64,000 nt of DNA from Liolophura sinensis (lineage: Eukaryota; Mollusca; Polyplacophora; Chitonida; Chitonidae): assembly GCF_032854445.1 (NCBI RefSeq), contig NC_088295.1:74120028-74184027 (forward strand), read 5' to 3'. This document shows, piece after piece, positions 51,301 to 63,371 of this stretch. How positions within the stretch are numbered: the stretch's first letter is position 1; each line of letters opens with the position of its first letter. The notes under the pieces were generated by a model. That model was not told the origin of the DNA. It made no database searches and was given only the letters and a program-made list of their open reading frames with translations. Made by a program: the position numbers and the translations under genes.

Positions 51301-52700
51301 TTCTTCTTATTTCCTGGCACTGTGAAGTTATTAATTTAAATTATAAAATAGGACAGAAAACAATTTATATTGATAAATAAATCCAGGTCAAACCACCCAC
51401 ATAGACTCACCCTCTGTTTAGCTTGGTGTAAAATTTTTCTTCCCAGTTGGCAGCTCGGACCCCTTTTCCGTCAGCGAACGCAATTTGAGTTCTCTTGGAA
51501 TGTGACTGCTAAAAATTTAAACTGTTTCCAGGGAACTGGCACTTCAGCTGTTTTATGCGAGAGCTGCTAACTTTATACATGTTAAGGGGCTCTAACTTCC
51601 TTTCATATGAGAGACCGTGGCTTAGGTTATAGACCTCTAGGTCAATGTTAACGCTAAGCTAGATATAAACTGTTTATTTGATCGTGATGATGTTTGGTGA
51701 ATTCATTTTCACGCCAATTACCTTTTTCTCTCACAGGATGTCATTTTTTTTTATCTTAGAAATGGCGTCTTTACAAACGCACGCCCCGCTTTTAAAAACA
51801 GAAGTACACGAATACGGCTTCCACTCGATTGATGTTTAAACTAAATGTTCTCATACAGAGTATAATAAATGAGACAGGGTTTTGTATTGCATGGATATTA
51901 AGTTGCCATTTTCTTTTTTTCCTCGTCTAGTGACTAGGAATATTGTAAACAATTTTCTGGTTAACAGATGGTTTGTTTTCTGTTTGCCACACGTTTTACA
52001 GGGTCTGTCGTAGAGTTATTCTTGATTTTTTTCCATATGTTTAGCCGGGTAACACGGTCTTTGTTAAACTGTTTTGTTATGTCTTTTAACGCCAATAAGC
52101 CTCAAACACATGTTTATTTTCTCGACATTTATCGTGTCAAATATTCAGTGTGTTATCTTGTCCTTTTTTTCTGTTTTACTGTTTACTGCTGGGTTTCTAG
52201 ATAAAAGTGCTTGGGATATAAACTAACGGTTAGTGTCTTGCTTTCCCGAACTTGTTTGCCAGATAATGTATTTTCTTGGCCACCAAATTGGTGTAAGTCT
52301 ACTTTAGACACCTCTTTCCATTGTAGTATATGCTCTATCCAAGAATTTAGATAACAGTATCTTTGTGATCGATTTATATTTTTACTTTTGTTATTTTTTC
52401 TTTGAACAGGGTCTGAATTTTTTCATGTGTTTTGCTGAAGTAATTGTATCAGAAATGTAGTAATAATATAGTTCTAGAAGCTGTTAACCTCTTCATATTG
52501 TGAATTATTAGATGAAAAATAAGAAGAGTCGCACTGGTTGTCATTTGTCACTTACGTCTCCTTCAAACCACTCTTGATTTTTTTCTGTTTTCTTTATTTT
52601 CCCCCTAATATGCGCATCTTGCTCAATGAAGTGAACGTCTGTCATTATACCGTATGATTTGGGGAAGCAACATATGATGTGTTTGCTAATGATGAATAAA
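48325..52700 (+). other. Possible long Hox4 3' UTR / downstream region
   Basis: No further coding exon is recognised. The plus strand becomes T-rich, especially 51.7-52.45 kb, as 3' UTRs often are. Candidate polyadenylation signals are ATTAAA near 50243 and AATAAA at 51376-51381, 51864-51869 and 52695-52700. Three ACAGGGT heptamers, which match the miR-10 seed, lie at 51874-51880, 51998-52004 and 52406-52412. The true 3' end is unknown. A short UTR ending before 51 kb is equally possible, in which case these sites are irrelevant. Confidence 0.35.
49889..49903 (+). promoter_or_regulatory. DR3-like nuclear-receptor half-site pair
   Basis: AGGTCA, three A, then AGTTCA form a direct repeat of nuclear-receptor half sites spaced by 3 bp, about 1.6 kb after the Hox4 stop. 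Hox4 genes of chordates carry retinoic-acid response elements, but those are usually DR5 or DR2, so this DR3 may be chance. Confidence 0.2.
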
Positions 52701-55700
52701 ATGTTTTGTTTATATAATTCATATCTGCACCGTTCTGATTCTTTCACGGTAATCAGTATCTGTTACAAAGGAAACGGAGGTCCCATGAATACGAGGATGT
52801 CTGACTTAAAATCAGACTTGCCTTCTTTACCTCAAGACAGTTTAGGCCTACTGTGCAAAAATTGTGACTTAGCTTAATAAGTTTCAGTTCTAAGAAAAGA
52901 GATGTATAAGAGACCCGTGACAAAACTAAAAAAAAAACAGCCTTTATGTTCAAACCTAAGTTGTGAAATAAGACGTGGTGTTAAGACTGCGTTTGGCTTA
53001 AGTCTAAGTCAGCTTCGTTTTCCTGGGGCCTGAATGTCTGTTGCTTAATTTAACTTATTGAATAAGTTCTGCTATGCTCCTATAATAGAGACAGATACAA
53101 CCCGTGGATAGTTAAATTTAGTCAAAAGTGACTTGGTGAAACCATTAAATTCTGAGCATAATTTCTCTTGAAATTCGCATATTTTATTCAATCTCTGTTA
53201 AAATCTTAAAATTCTTTGAACCTAACATGTCGTTCATCATTTGAAGGTGACATCATACGTGCAATGTTTTTATATTAATTATATCGATTTTGGGTAGGAA
53301 CACCTCTAATGGATATTGATGATTACAATGTATCAGAGGCATCTGCATAATATCAAGCAGCATGCTAAATACAAAATCCTCCTCCGCGCATGGATAATTT
53401 CCAGGTTGTGTGTGTGGTCCGAAAGATTAAGCATGTAAGTCTACCTGATGCAAAAAAGATGACCATGTCACGGAATTGACCATAAACTATCTGGTGAAAT
53501 GCAAATTTGCTTTAGTGGCCAATTACTGCTAATTTCATTTCTATGTGAATTAAATTTGCATTGTCACCTTTTGGTGTTGTGGATCACACCTTTTGCTGTA
53601 AGTTCCCCTGGTTCACCGTGACAAATCCGGGCACTCTTTTCACGCCTTCAATCGGCTGTTTCTTTGTCACCTTTGATTAAAATTAGTTTAACGCCTGTCT
53701 GTTTAACATGTATGGTCTCGATTTGAACGTTGTGAATGTGAAACACACAGTAGTCCGGGCAAACCCATGTCTGATGTCTGCCGACATACGCAAACCCACA
53801 CCCACGTCCATCTCAACTAAACGCAGCTTAAAGGATTAACGAAGAGGGGTATAATGAATTATCCCGTGCTACATGAGGGTGGACAATTCAGATGGGGTTT
53901 TCTTTCTGGAAGGTCAGCTAAGCTATGTGATCTAAAGCTACGATGTATAGTTAAATCTGGCCTAGTCTTCATGCTCGAGCGGGAAGGATGGGCCTGTAAC
54001 AAAAACGAAACAACATGTCAGACGACAATGTGTCTACCAAACAAGCCATAACTGTGCTACAAGTATCGTAACACTGCATGTGGTTTTCAATTGTCTTCAA
54101 GTTTTGATCATTTCTAATCAGTTCTCTTCCTGAAAGGGAGGTGATAAACATTTCTCGTTAAAAATGTAAACTTATCATGATATTTCAATTTCAAGCTACC
54201 TTTATTTCAAGCAGACATATAGGTGGATTAAAGTAGAAAGTTAGTCCGTTACTTTGAAAATATTTTAGCTACACAGTGAAGTTACTGTCTATCCCCACAA
54301 TCGTTTTTCCAAGTCAACAGATGAGCGCAAGTTATACCCAAACAGTCGGGGTTTTTTTAATGAACCAACCGAATCTTCAAACCATGGAACATCTAGAGGT
54401 GTCAATGTCGTCTTGAAAATTTAGCACTATCAATTACCGAAGGGTGTTATACGACACATATCGAAGAAACCCTATCTCCAGGTTGTTGAATAACTCAATA
54501 TATCCTGTTTTTTGCGTTGATAAATAATGCCTGGCACAGGCTCTTAATGATGCAGCACGGCCGGCTAAAGTAACACCATCGAGTTGAACAGAAACCATTT
54601 AAACTCGCTAGTGTTAAATTGGCTTCATAAGCATGCTTGTCAGACACACGTCGCATGGCAATGAAATTATATTGATATCACCGGCAAAGAAAAAAATGCA
54701 TCCAATACAGTTCGCAGAAAAAGTCTGTTGAAAATCAATGTAGGAACAATATTGGTCTTTACAACTGCAATCAAAAATTTCCACTGCCTGCATGTATATT
54801 TCTTAATTCAATTATACCGCGGGTCTTCTAGACATGCAATATCTTAAAGGTGTTACAGTGCATTTTTGTCTAAATTATACATAAGATAGGCGTTGTTAAC
54901 AGGACGCTTCTAACAGCGCATATAAGGCAAAATTTTGTTTTATTTGGCGTTCAGTAAGCTCAATAGACAATTTTTGTTTTTTGACTTAACGTTTTTGATG
55001 CCTCACCGTTATTTAGTTACATAGTGAGCGTCCACATATAGATGCTGCCTCACTGAAAAATGTTACAGAAGCCGGGAAATTTGAGGTATCACTCCTTTTC
55101 CGTGCAATGAGAGCAAAGTGACCAATATCTTATTTTTGTTTATTTATCTGTATTCTGTGGAAGGAACTTGAAATATTTCATGTTTCCATACTGAAAACAA
55201 AAAATACAATTCAACATATACATGGGATATTGTCTATAAATAAAGAAGTGTGTCTAATTCAGGTTATTATTGTTTATTGTTGTAGATCTGACCTAGTCAT
55301 ACTGTCTGTCTTCTAACTGAAGTGTGTAAATATCTATGCCATTAAGGCGAACCAGCATTAGAATTGTTATCCATAATTTATGTTAAGTCAGTGTTGACTA
55401 ATGCATACAACTGATCACCATAGTAAGTGGAAAATTTTTTAGCCAGGCGTTACATAAGAATCAAAATTTAAACGACGTGATGCCATCCTACCCTGTGCGA
55501 CTGTGTAAAATGTTGATCATGAAACTCTGTGTTATAGGGTATAACGCGGCTTAAAGAATAGTAGTGATCACGAAACACATATCGACATCCATGATCAGTA
55601 ACGTCGCCAATCGACTAATGACTCGACTTCAGGTTTAATAATCCTTTGATCATTACACCCTCAAAGTTTTGTTGATAATAATGATTCAACAAGCGTATAT

Positions 55701-56015
55701 TGGGATTCCGTCCAATCCTGCTCCACCAAGTTTGAAGTAACTAGCATGATAACATGTGTTTAAGAAAAATATGTTGCCATGATAGTTACAGTTGATTTCA
55801 CTAACGACAGCTTTGTGGACGTTGGGTCTACAGTCATAAACAAGAGGTAATTATATTCTTTTTGGGTAAAAAATCCCCCAAAAATGTCGACAACTATCAT
55901 TGGAATACTGGACCACCATGTGTTCTATCTATATATACCATATAAACTTTATCGCGGATTGCTTGGCTTCTGTCAGGTTGACTTTTGCCAACAATGTATT
56001 AATACAGCTGATAAA
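52701..56015. other. Downstream intergenic, with a candidate enhancer at 53.4-53.7 kb
   Basis: No gene recognised. Within 53.4-53.7 kb, octamer motifs ATGCAAAT (53499-53506) and ATTTGCAT (53554-53561) face each other around AATTAC and GCTAATTTC homeodomain cores. A TCF/LEF-type CTTTGAT follows at 53671-53677. The function is inference. Confidence 0.4.
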
Positions 56016-56023
56016 AATGTTTA

Positions 56024-56111
<88 letters not shown>

Positions 56112-56122
56112 CTTTAAACATT
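56016..56122. repeat. TA microsatellite inside a perfect inverted repeat
   Basis: AATGTTTAAAGGG (56016-56028) and its exact complement CCCTTTAAACATT (56110-56122) flank a pure AT/TA tract (56029-56109). As TA is self-complementary, the whole 107 bp is a continuous palindrome-like hairpin. Similarity stops immediately outside the 13-bp arms. Confidence 0.95.
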
Positions 56123-59100
56123 GTAATAAAACTTACAGTGTAGATAATAAACCAGAGCGGCAACGACAGTGTGATAGCTGACACATGGTCACTTGCAACC
56201 ACAGAAATACAGCCTCTTGTCAACTCACCGGAGGCTTTATTTCACCAGTTAATAATCATATGGAGATTATATCACGTTATCAACACCACAAATGGCGTCA
56301 AAAAGCAATTATATAACTGAATCAATACAATATATATACAATACTTTAAGACACTGGCATGGGAACGCCTTCTATCTCCACCGTGCATGTCCACAGGTTG
56401 TGTTTAAACAACAAATTATCCTGAGTTTCCTGTGTAATAGCCTTGTAGCTGTTCCTGACAAAAACTGGAGATTGATTTCAAGTTTTTATTGGTTTCAAGG
56501 AAAATTCGTGGAAATTACACCTCAATCACGGGCAAGCAATTATGTTGCACCCGGATACGGTCAAATCCCGCGATGTAACACGTTGTGTTTGATACAGCTA
56601 TGGAGAATCTAGGCGTCAAAAGAGACATTCGAACTCTCAGGCACTCTGAAATGGTGAGACACCATTGCTGAATAGACCCGTGTAGAAACCAGTAGCTGAT
56701 GGCTCGATGTTTGACATTCATTCCTGTTCGAGTTTGACACGTTTTTGATTAAATTAGTTCAACAAGAACAAGAAATGTCACAGAAAGAACGACAGAAACT
56801 TGAGCCATTTCAAACATTTGACAACGAAGGTTATCGAAGCCTAAATGTGACGTGTTCGTCGTGAATTTGCTGTCACCGCTGACAAAAAAAACAGAATGAT
56901 ATTTTCAAAAGACAGTATAGTCTCTCAGTAACCTGAAACTGTGCATAACATAGATATTCCATCACAAGATGCAGGACAGTCAACTGCTTGATACCAGCTT
57001 TGTATGCCAGTGAGACATTAACACAGATTCCTAGTTGAAAGAAGATTAATGGATTAAGTGTCGATTAGAGTTCCACTAATCAGCAGAGTTGTTCCACTTC
57101 AATGTCTATGATGCTGTTGCTTGTTTTAGATGCAATTAGAAATTCAAATGAATTCGAAGAATCGGGTTATAATGATCTGAAAACGTCTGGAGCCTGGTGT
57201 TCTTGCAGCATCTTTATAGTGTTCGCCTTCATGTTTCCTCTACTTGGGGTTGCCTCAGCTCTTAGTCCCCGCAGTGATATTTCTCTTATCGTGAGATTCA
57301 CTGGGCAACCCCACGGGGTTTCTAAACTTGAACTTCAATTAATTGTCTGCATTCGACGCGCGATGCTCGCGAAGCAGTCCAGATTAAAAATGCATAGCAA
57401 GGAATAAATCATTCAGGTAGTTGTCTTGAACTCGGTTAAAACACCAAATAAAAGCTCCACCAGACAATGGTTTTGCGTGTATAACCATCGCCATCAGCTG
57501 CAGTACCAGAGAGATACCCAAGCGAATCGTCAATCCATGTGTAGGTAGTCTATTTTGGGCCCAATATCATCTGTTGCATGCTGCGGTCTTTAGAAAAGAA
57601 AGATATGTAGATACTTTAGCTATAAGATCTTCACAAAAGTGTTAGAACCCACAACTGAAACGAACACCCGTCTGTCATCAGCAACAGGTGGCACTGGCAT
57701 ATCATCTGATGTTCATGCGCAGGTATCTTTGCCTGACAGAAAGTTTAGCGAACATCAATGGCTCCGAGTCGGGATACTATGGTTTCGTTCGTGAATGTGT
57801 GTCCTTCACAGATGAAAATACCTAGAAGGCAACATTTAGTCTGCATATCTTCGAGACGAATTATGTGTCTCAGTAAGTCAATGCTGTCTTTAGCAATTAA
57901 GATCTCAAGCGCTGATGAGATTCTATGTTGACCCATTCTGTGAGACTGTGCAAGAGGCTACTCGATATTGCGGTGTGATTTATGATCAGTTTAAAATACT
58001 ACAGCATAGCGAACAAAAACCAGACCATCGTCGACAGTGTGACAGCTGGCAAATGGTAACACGTAACCATTGAAATCTTACTTCCGGTCAGCTTACATAA
58101 TTTTGGGCTTTATTCTAAATAAATCTTTAAATAGCAACAACTTAAACAGTCCTAAACAGAATGTGGTACAAAAATGTGATGATGCTGACTGAATTTTTTT
58201 TAGGCTTCACCAATGTTGTCAACTTTGTTTCATTGTCTTATTCTCCACATTCTACACATCCCTGAAAACTTTCGGACGGTTGCATGCTCTACACACGTTC
58301 CGATCTACATTTTGTAGGATATTTTATGTCCTTTTGCGTTTACTTGTGAGGTCATCACGTTGGATCTACACCTACAGGTATGCAGCCAAGTCTGTTATGT
58401 TTATATATTTGGCAAAAGACGACAGTCTGTACTTATTTGCAACACATTACCAACGTTCTTACCGATGCGAACAGTTCTAGACGGCTAAATACAAAGGTTT
58501 CGTGTCATTAACTGAAAACAATACGCCTGGCATTTGCATAAGTGGATGAACTTCCTTGACACCGGAAGCTGCACCGGTACTATGGGCGACTGTCTTGTAA
58601 AACCAGAATCTACTGTCTTGCCCTAGCGAATCTTACGATATACTAAAATCACGGTATTCCCAAAGAATGGTTGAAGCCAGAGGGACGTCTGGACTTTAAT
58701 GCACATATCTAGGCGCCGGATCCAAGCGTGGCGAAGACCTCAGGAAGTTCGGAGTAACATGTCGGTCATTAGCATAGAAATGCGTTTGGTACAGAGAACA
58801 ACTCCCACCATTTCCCTACTGCTTGACTTTCTCACCAGAGCCCTGTGCCCACTTGTCCGCCAATGTCTACTCAAACACGTGATCAAACTACAGAGCAAGA
58901 TGGAGGTTATCCATGTGCCAAGGAGTTAGTAAAAAAAACGTGACTGATCACATTAGCAGGGAGTCCCAAGAAATCCCCAGTTGGACAGAAATCGATTGTA
59001 AATCTGCCCATAATCCCCTTTAGATTGTCAACACTACACTGTATGTAACCATCAATTGACCTGAAAGGCAAATCTATCCAAACCCACCCTCACCCTGCGG

Positions 59101-62100
59101 GGAAAAACAGGCCCCGTAGAATCTCGGACGCCCAGATAAATGCTCACCTTCGACTTGTAGGACGAAAAGGAGTACACGTGAATTATACGTAGCTCTTTTT
59201 TGTAGAAACACAGCTAATACATGATTACGCAATAAAGACAAGGCCTCATCAATTGATGACATGGTGCTACTTAGTCGAGTCCAAACGCCAGCTGTCTGAT
59301 TATGGGTTAGGCTTCCAGGCAGAATGTTTGTTTTCGGTTGAACCAATAGGTCTTCTGTGCACCAAAGGTTCACCAACCCTACACAAACCGGCAGATTCGA
59401 CAAAACCCGATTACCGAGAGGCCAGTATATAGAAATATATACACAAATATATATATACGTATATATAAGTAATAGCAGGTTGTCACTGCGAAAATCGAAT
59501 TTGTATTTAGAAGGCTAGAATTAGCGTCGGTTTACAGCTATCCTCTCGATTGATCACATCGAAAGGGTATTTTATACTAGTCTGATTCAGTTGTTTCGTT
59601 CTATCTATTCGGCTGTGGAGAAGGATGCGGCGGTGTATCGTGCAACATCTGCTCGGAGAGTGTGCATATGGTATGTGAGTATGTCACCTCGCGTCTCCCC
59701 GCAGGCATATTTCCATAAAATTGAGTATTTAGCGTGTTACTGGAGTCGCGTATTCCCAAGCGGATTCCCCCGCTTTTGGAAATTACTCGGATAGTCTCAT
59801 CTGGTGAGGTCTAGCCCAATTTGTGCCAGTTTTGCAGGGCTGACCGCATACTCAAGCTTCCTATACAACAATATACTATGAGACAAGCATACTATCTAGC
59901 AAGATGATTTTTTCCACGGAAACAATTCATTTGCTTATTAATGTGAGTTAACATTAAAACACGGACATCATAATGCCTATAAACTAGGCGAATGTACGCG
60001 AGTGTACGTGAGGCATCCGCGGCTTTATGTATTGTAAAAATAACATATCGACGATACAGCCTGAATTCAGGGATTCGAATGAGGAAAAAGTGGCCATTGT
60101 AACAATGACTGGCGTTCCCAAATCATTGTAAAAATCTTTATATGTTCCTTAATTAGAGATTGCGTAAATGTGTTGGTCAAGTAGATTTCTTCGTTTTTAC
60201 ATTTGTCTGTGCACAAAATTTCTGCCCACAGCAGCAGGCGCCATTCTCGGAAAATTATCAAAAATCGACGGTGGCAGCGCTGGTTTCCCGAGCTATCTAT
60301 ACCCCCCTTGGGCAATCGCAGCGATGATCTATTCGATGCCTCACCAGGACTGACAGCTATTGTCTGTTACTACATGCAATATTAATTTCATACGGAAGTC
60401 ACCGTCCAGCCTAACAAACAACACACTGTTATTGTTTTAGCACAAATGCATTGTAGTCTTCAGTGAAATAGATTTGCACACTATAAACTTCAATGGTCCA
60501 GACGGAACGGGATAGCAATGTCTATACGCATAAAACGTTGATAAACACTCACGACACGCAAATGCTTTGCACTGGAAAACAAATGTCTGATTACAATCAG
60601 TCTCATTAAAAGCCATCCATGCGTTTTCTACATACTTGTGTGAGATTATAAAGCATTGTATTGTCGAATGAGAGTGCAATGCGTTTGCGTTCGGTTCATA
60701 AAATTCTCTGGGCGTTATCAAACGGTTGGCTGGAAAGCCAGACAATATGTGCTGTTACCTGAATTAGATGAGTTCATCTGGGCCAAGGGATTCTGTGTTA
60801 GATGTGAAACTAGAGTACACCAAGCTGGTACAATGGCGCACCAAAGATACTCAGAGAACCAGGTTTCCTTATCTATGAGGGAAAGGCAAATATAAACCCA
60901 ACTTGACAAAGGCGAACCTCATGTCATGGATGTCCTGTTGGATGGACTACAGAGGACGAATTAATTGCTTTTTTCCTGGGAAACGGTTATAGCTGTCAGG
61001 GAGCTTCGTCGCAGAAGATTAGGTCTGCGACAGTACAATTGGTTTCACAGCTCCGTTCATTTACTTCAAATTAGATATTGTGATAAACGAAGCGGCAAAC
61101 TGAAATGACGTACTGCGGATGCGCTTAACTGGATGGTAGGTGTTATACACGAAGACACAATCACCTGCGGCTTACAAGGACGACTAACTTACTCTATTGT
61201 AAGTTCCGTTGTTTTCAATATTCCGCCTGGCATATTGTCTGATTAAACTAGTCTATGTCACATGTGCGCTACAGGTGCTCCATGCTGCAGTTTGAAATGA
61301 GAGGCCATGCCGCCTATGGAACGTCTATCTCCAGCCTCATCCCAAGCCTCTTACCTGAAGGTTTGATTGGAAATACAGGGTATCAGTATCAGGGGCCGAG
61401 ATACTGACAGTTGTTGAACCTTAAGACTAATTGTAAATTTGCCTTCTCAAGTACCTAAAGTAAGACGATACAATTGCGACCGTGGGTTTCGTGTATTTAC
61501 TAGTCATTTGCTGATGGCTGGATGTGCTTACAGGTACATCAATCAACGTATCCCGCCATCAGTCTGCCGGCCTAACGACACAGGTGCAACATCAGGAAAT
61601 AAGAAATCATCCCTGACAAGGCCTGCTGGGAAGAGCCGGCACAGGACTGACCCATCACTCCGCTGGCGCCCCCAGAGTGTACGGTCGGCTTAAATGGCTG
61701 TGGTCTGAATGCTAGTGGCACAGACCACAGCAATACGTAGCAGTAATAGGGATTGAGAAGCACAAAGAACTTTATTCAACTCTGAAATAATTAGAACCCA
61801 TTTAACCACTCATAAGAAGAATACGGCCAACAGCAGAGACTATATGCGGTGAGATCATGAGGTATCCCTGGCAAGGTAGATGTATCAGTTAAATTATAAC
61901 AGAGCAAATGTGAGAATAAATAAGAGATAATGGTATACTATACAACCAAGACATTTCCATTACAATTCAGTGGTAAATTACAGGTTAGCTTTTGGTTATA
62001 TTAATACCATATGACTGCGTTGCACGTTCTTGTTCTGACAACTGACGAAGAGGGCTGGCATTACCTCATATATATAAGCCATTTTATCAAAAAAACATGG

Positions 62101-62958
62101 CATATTTAACGATGGCTGTTCTATATCATTGATTTCCGACGAGTTTTAATAGAAGACGTATGAATTATCTTGGTTGGTCAGACTATTACTGCTGTTTTTG
62201 GAAGCAGTGGTTATTGTGTTAACTGCTGCGTTCAAATTCCCCGACTTTCAACTCTTGTTAAATGCTGGCTAGATACATCTTAAAGTTCTTAAATGGCAGG
62301 TCATTATCACACTTTGAAGTAGTAAATCTATGTTTAACATATAGCTCAAAGAAAACGACAATTTCAACTGATGTAGCATTTTAGTCGAATCATATTGCGC
62401 CGTTATCAATTCTTCATATCTGCAATTCGAGTTAGCTTCTTGTTTGATTGCACGGACCGGGCGGATTTGACACTCCAACACCCGGAGTTTACACAAAATT
62501 TTCTCACTCATCTCATACATGGGCGAAATTATAAACAAAGTCAGTTGTTGATGGTATGGTTGTAATCCTCAATCCTGTATGGAAGATAATTTTCGCCATG
62601 TACTATTGAAAAATCTTTGTCATGCACAAGCTAGATTTCTAGCGCACCGCTTCAAGCAGTGTCCTTACTTATCCACTGTGGCTGACAGACAGGATATTGA
62701 TGATTTTGCACTTTCGAAAATGTTTCAATCTTCCAATCATCTGCGTGCATACATGTAGTTAAGAAATAAGCGACTGTTGTGGCCTCCTGTTCAAACAGAG
62801 GTCACATCCCATCAATAGTGTAAGGTTTAATAAAACAAAACACAGCATGAAATGTCTTATTTCTATTTTAACATATCACATTCTCCACATTGTAGTTTAA
62901 GACTTTAAGATACGAAAAACGTTTGAAAGCAGCTGAATGAATCATGTATAATTCTAGG
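56123..62958. other. Intergenic, nothing recognised
   Basis: No supportable gene in 6.8 kb. The longest frames (101-109 codons at 56292-56612, 57102-57407 and minus 59074-59403) show no recognisable domains. A degenerate ATATATA-rich patch lies at about 59428-59467. No Hox3 exon was found, although Hox3 would be the expected next gene to the right. Confidence 0.5.
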
Positions 62959-63007
62959 TCTATCACTCATTGGCACTCTCGCTTTCGTAGTTTCAAAAGG
63001 GCAGAGT
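62959..63007 (+). repeat. Dispersed copy of the 63-kb repeat
   Basis: TCTATCACTCATTGGCACTC, then CGCTTTCGTAGTTTC and AAAAGGGCAGAGT, recur almost unchanged at 63323-63371. The two copies are about 364 bp apart in direct orientation. Confidence 0.9.
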
Positions 63008-63226
63008 GAAACTAGTCTTACAGAGCGGAAAAGGAAGACAGACAAAAAACAGAGGGCTTGCATAGGTGTTACGTGGTTTTGTTTCTTCATTATTCTACTT
63101 GTTTCTATGACCGCACACAAAATGTTATATCTTGGCCACTTGTTAAATCAATAAGGCAGATGAACTGAGGGGGTGTGCTTATCAACCCCATTATTGCCGT
63201 CGAGTGGAACGTCTAGATGACGTTTC

Positions 63227-63371
63227 ATTGTGACGTATGGATTTCATAAGTGTATGTCTATCACTCATTGACACTCTCCCTTTCCTGATTTTATTGTGAC
63301 GAATGGATTTCAGAAGTGTGTGTCCATCACTCATTGACACTCTCGCTTTTGTAGTTTCAAAAGGGCAGAGT
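63227..63371 (+). repeat. 66-bp tandem duplication plus shared 3' block
   Basis: Two 66-bp copies (63227-63292 and 63293-63358) share ATTGTGACG, ATGGATTTCA, AAGTGT and TCACTCATTGACACTCTC. The second copy continues into AGTTTCAAAAGGGCAGAGT, shared with the element at 62959-63007. The left copy diverges after CTCCCTTTCC. No element family is recognised. Confidence 0.92.

Noticed and set aside
56575-56720. Possible minus-strand tRNA or SINE (GAGAGTTCGAATGTCTC)
   Set aside because: The B box is imperfect, no acceptor stem or A box can be placed, and no tail is seen.
57102-57407. 101-codon frame with a hydrophobic segment (FIVFAFMFPLLGVASAL)
   Set aside because: A single membrane-like stretch without homology, splice context or a start context is not enough to call a gene.
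61375-61382. Eight-base miR-10 seed match ACAGGGTA
   Set aside because: It is isolated, 13 kb past the Hox4 stop, with no sign of a transcript; a chance match is expected.
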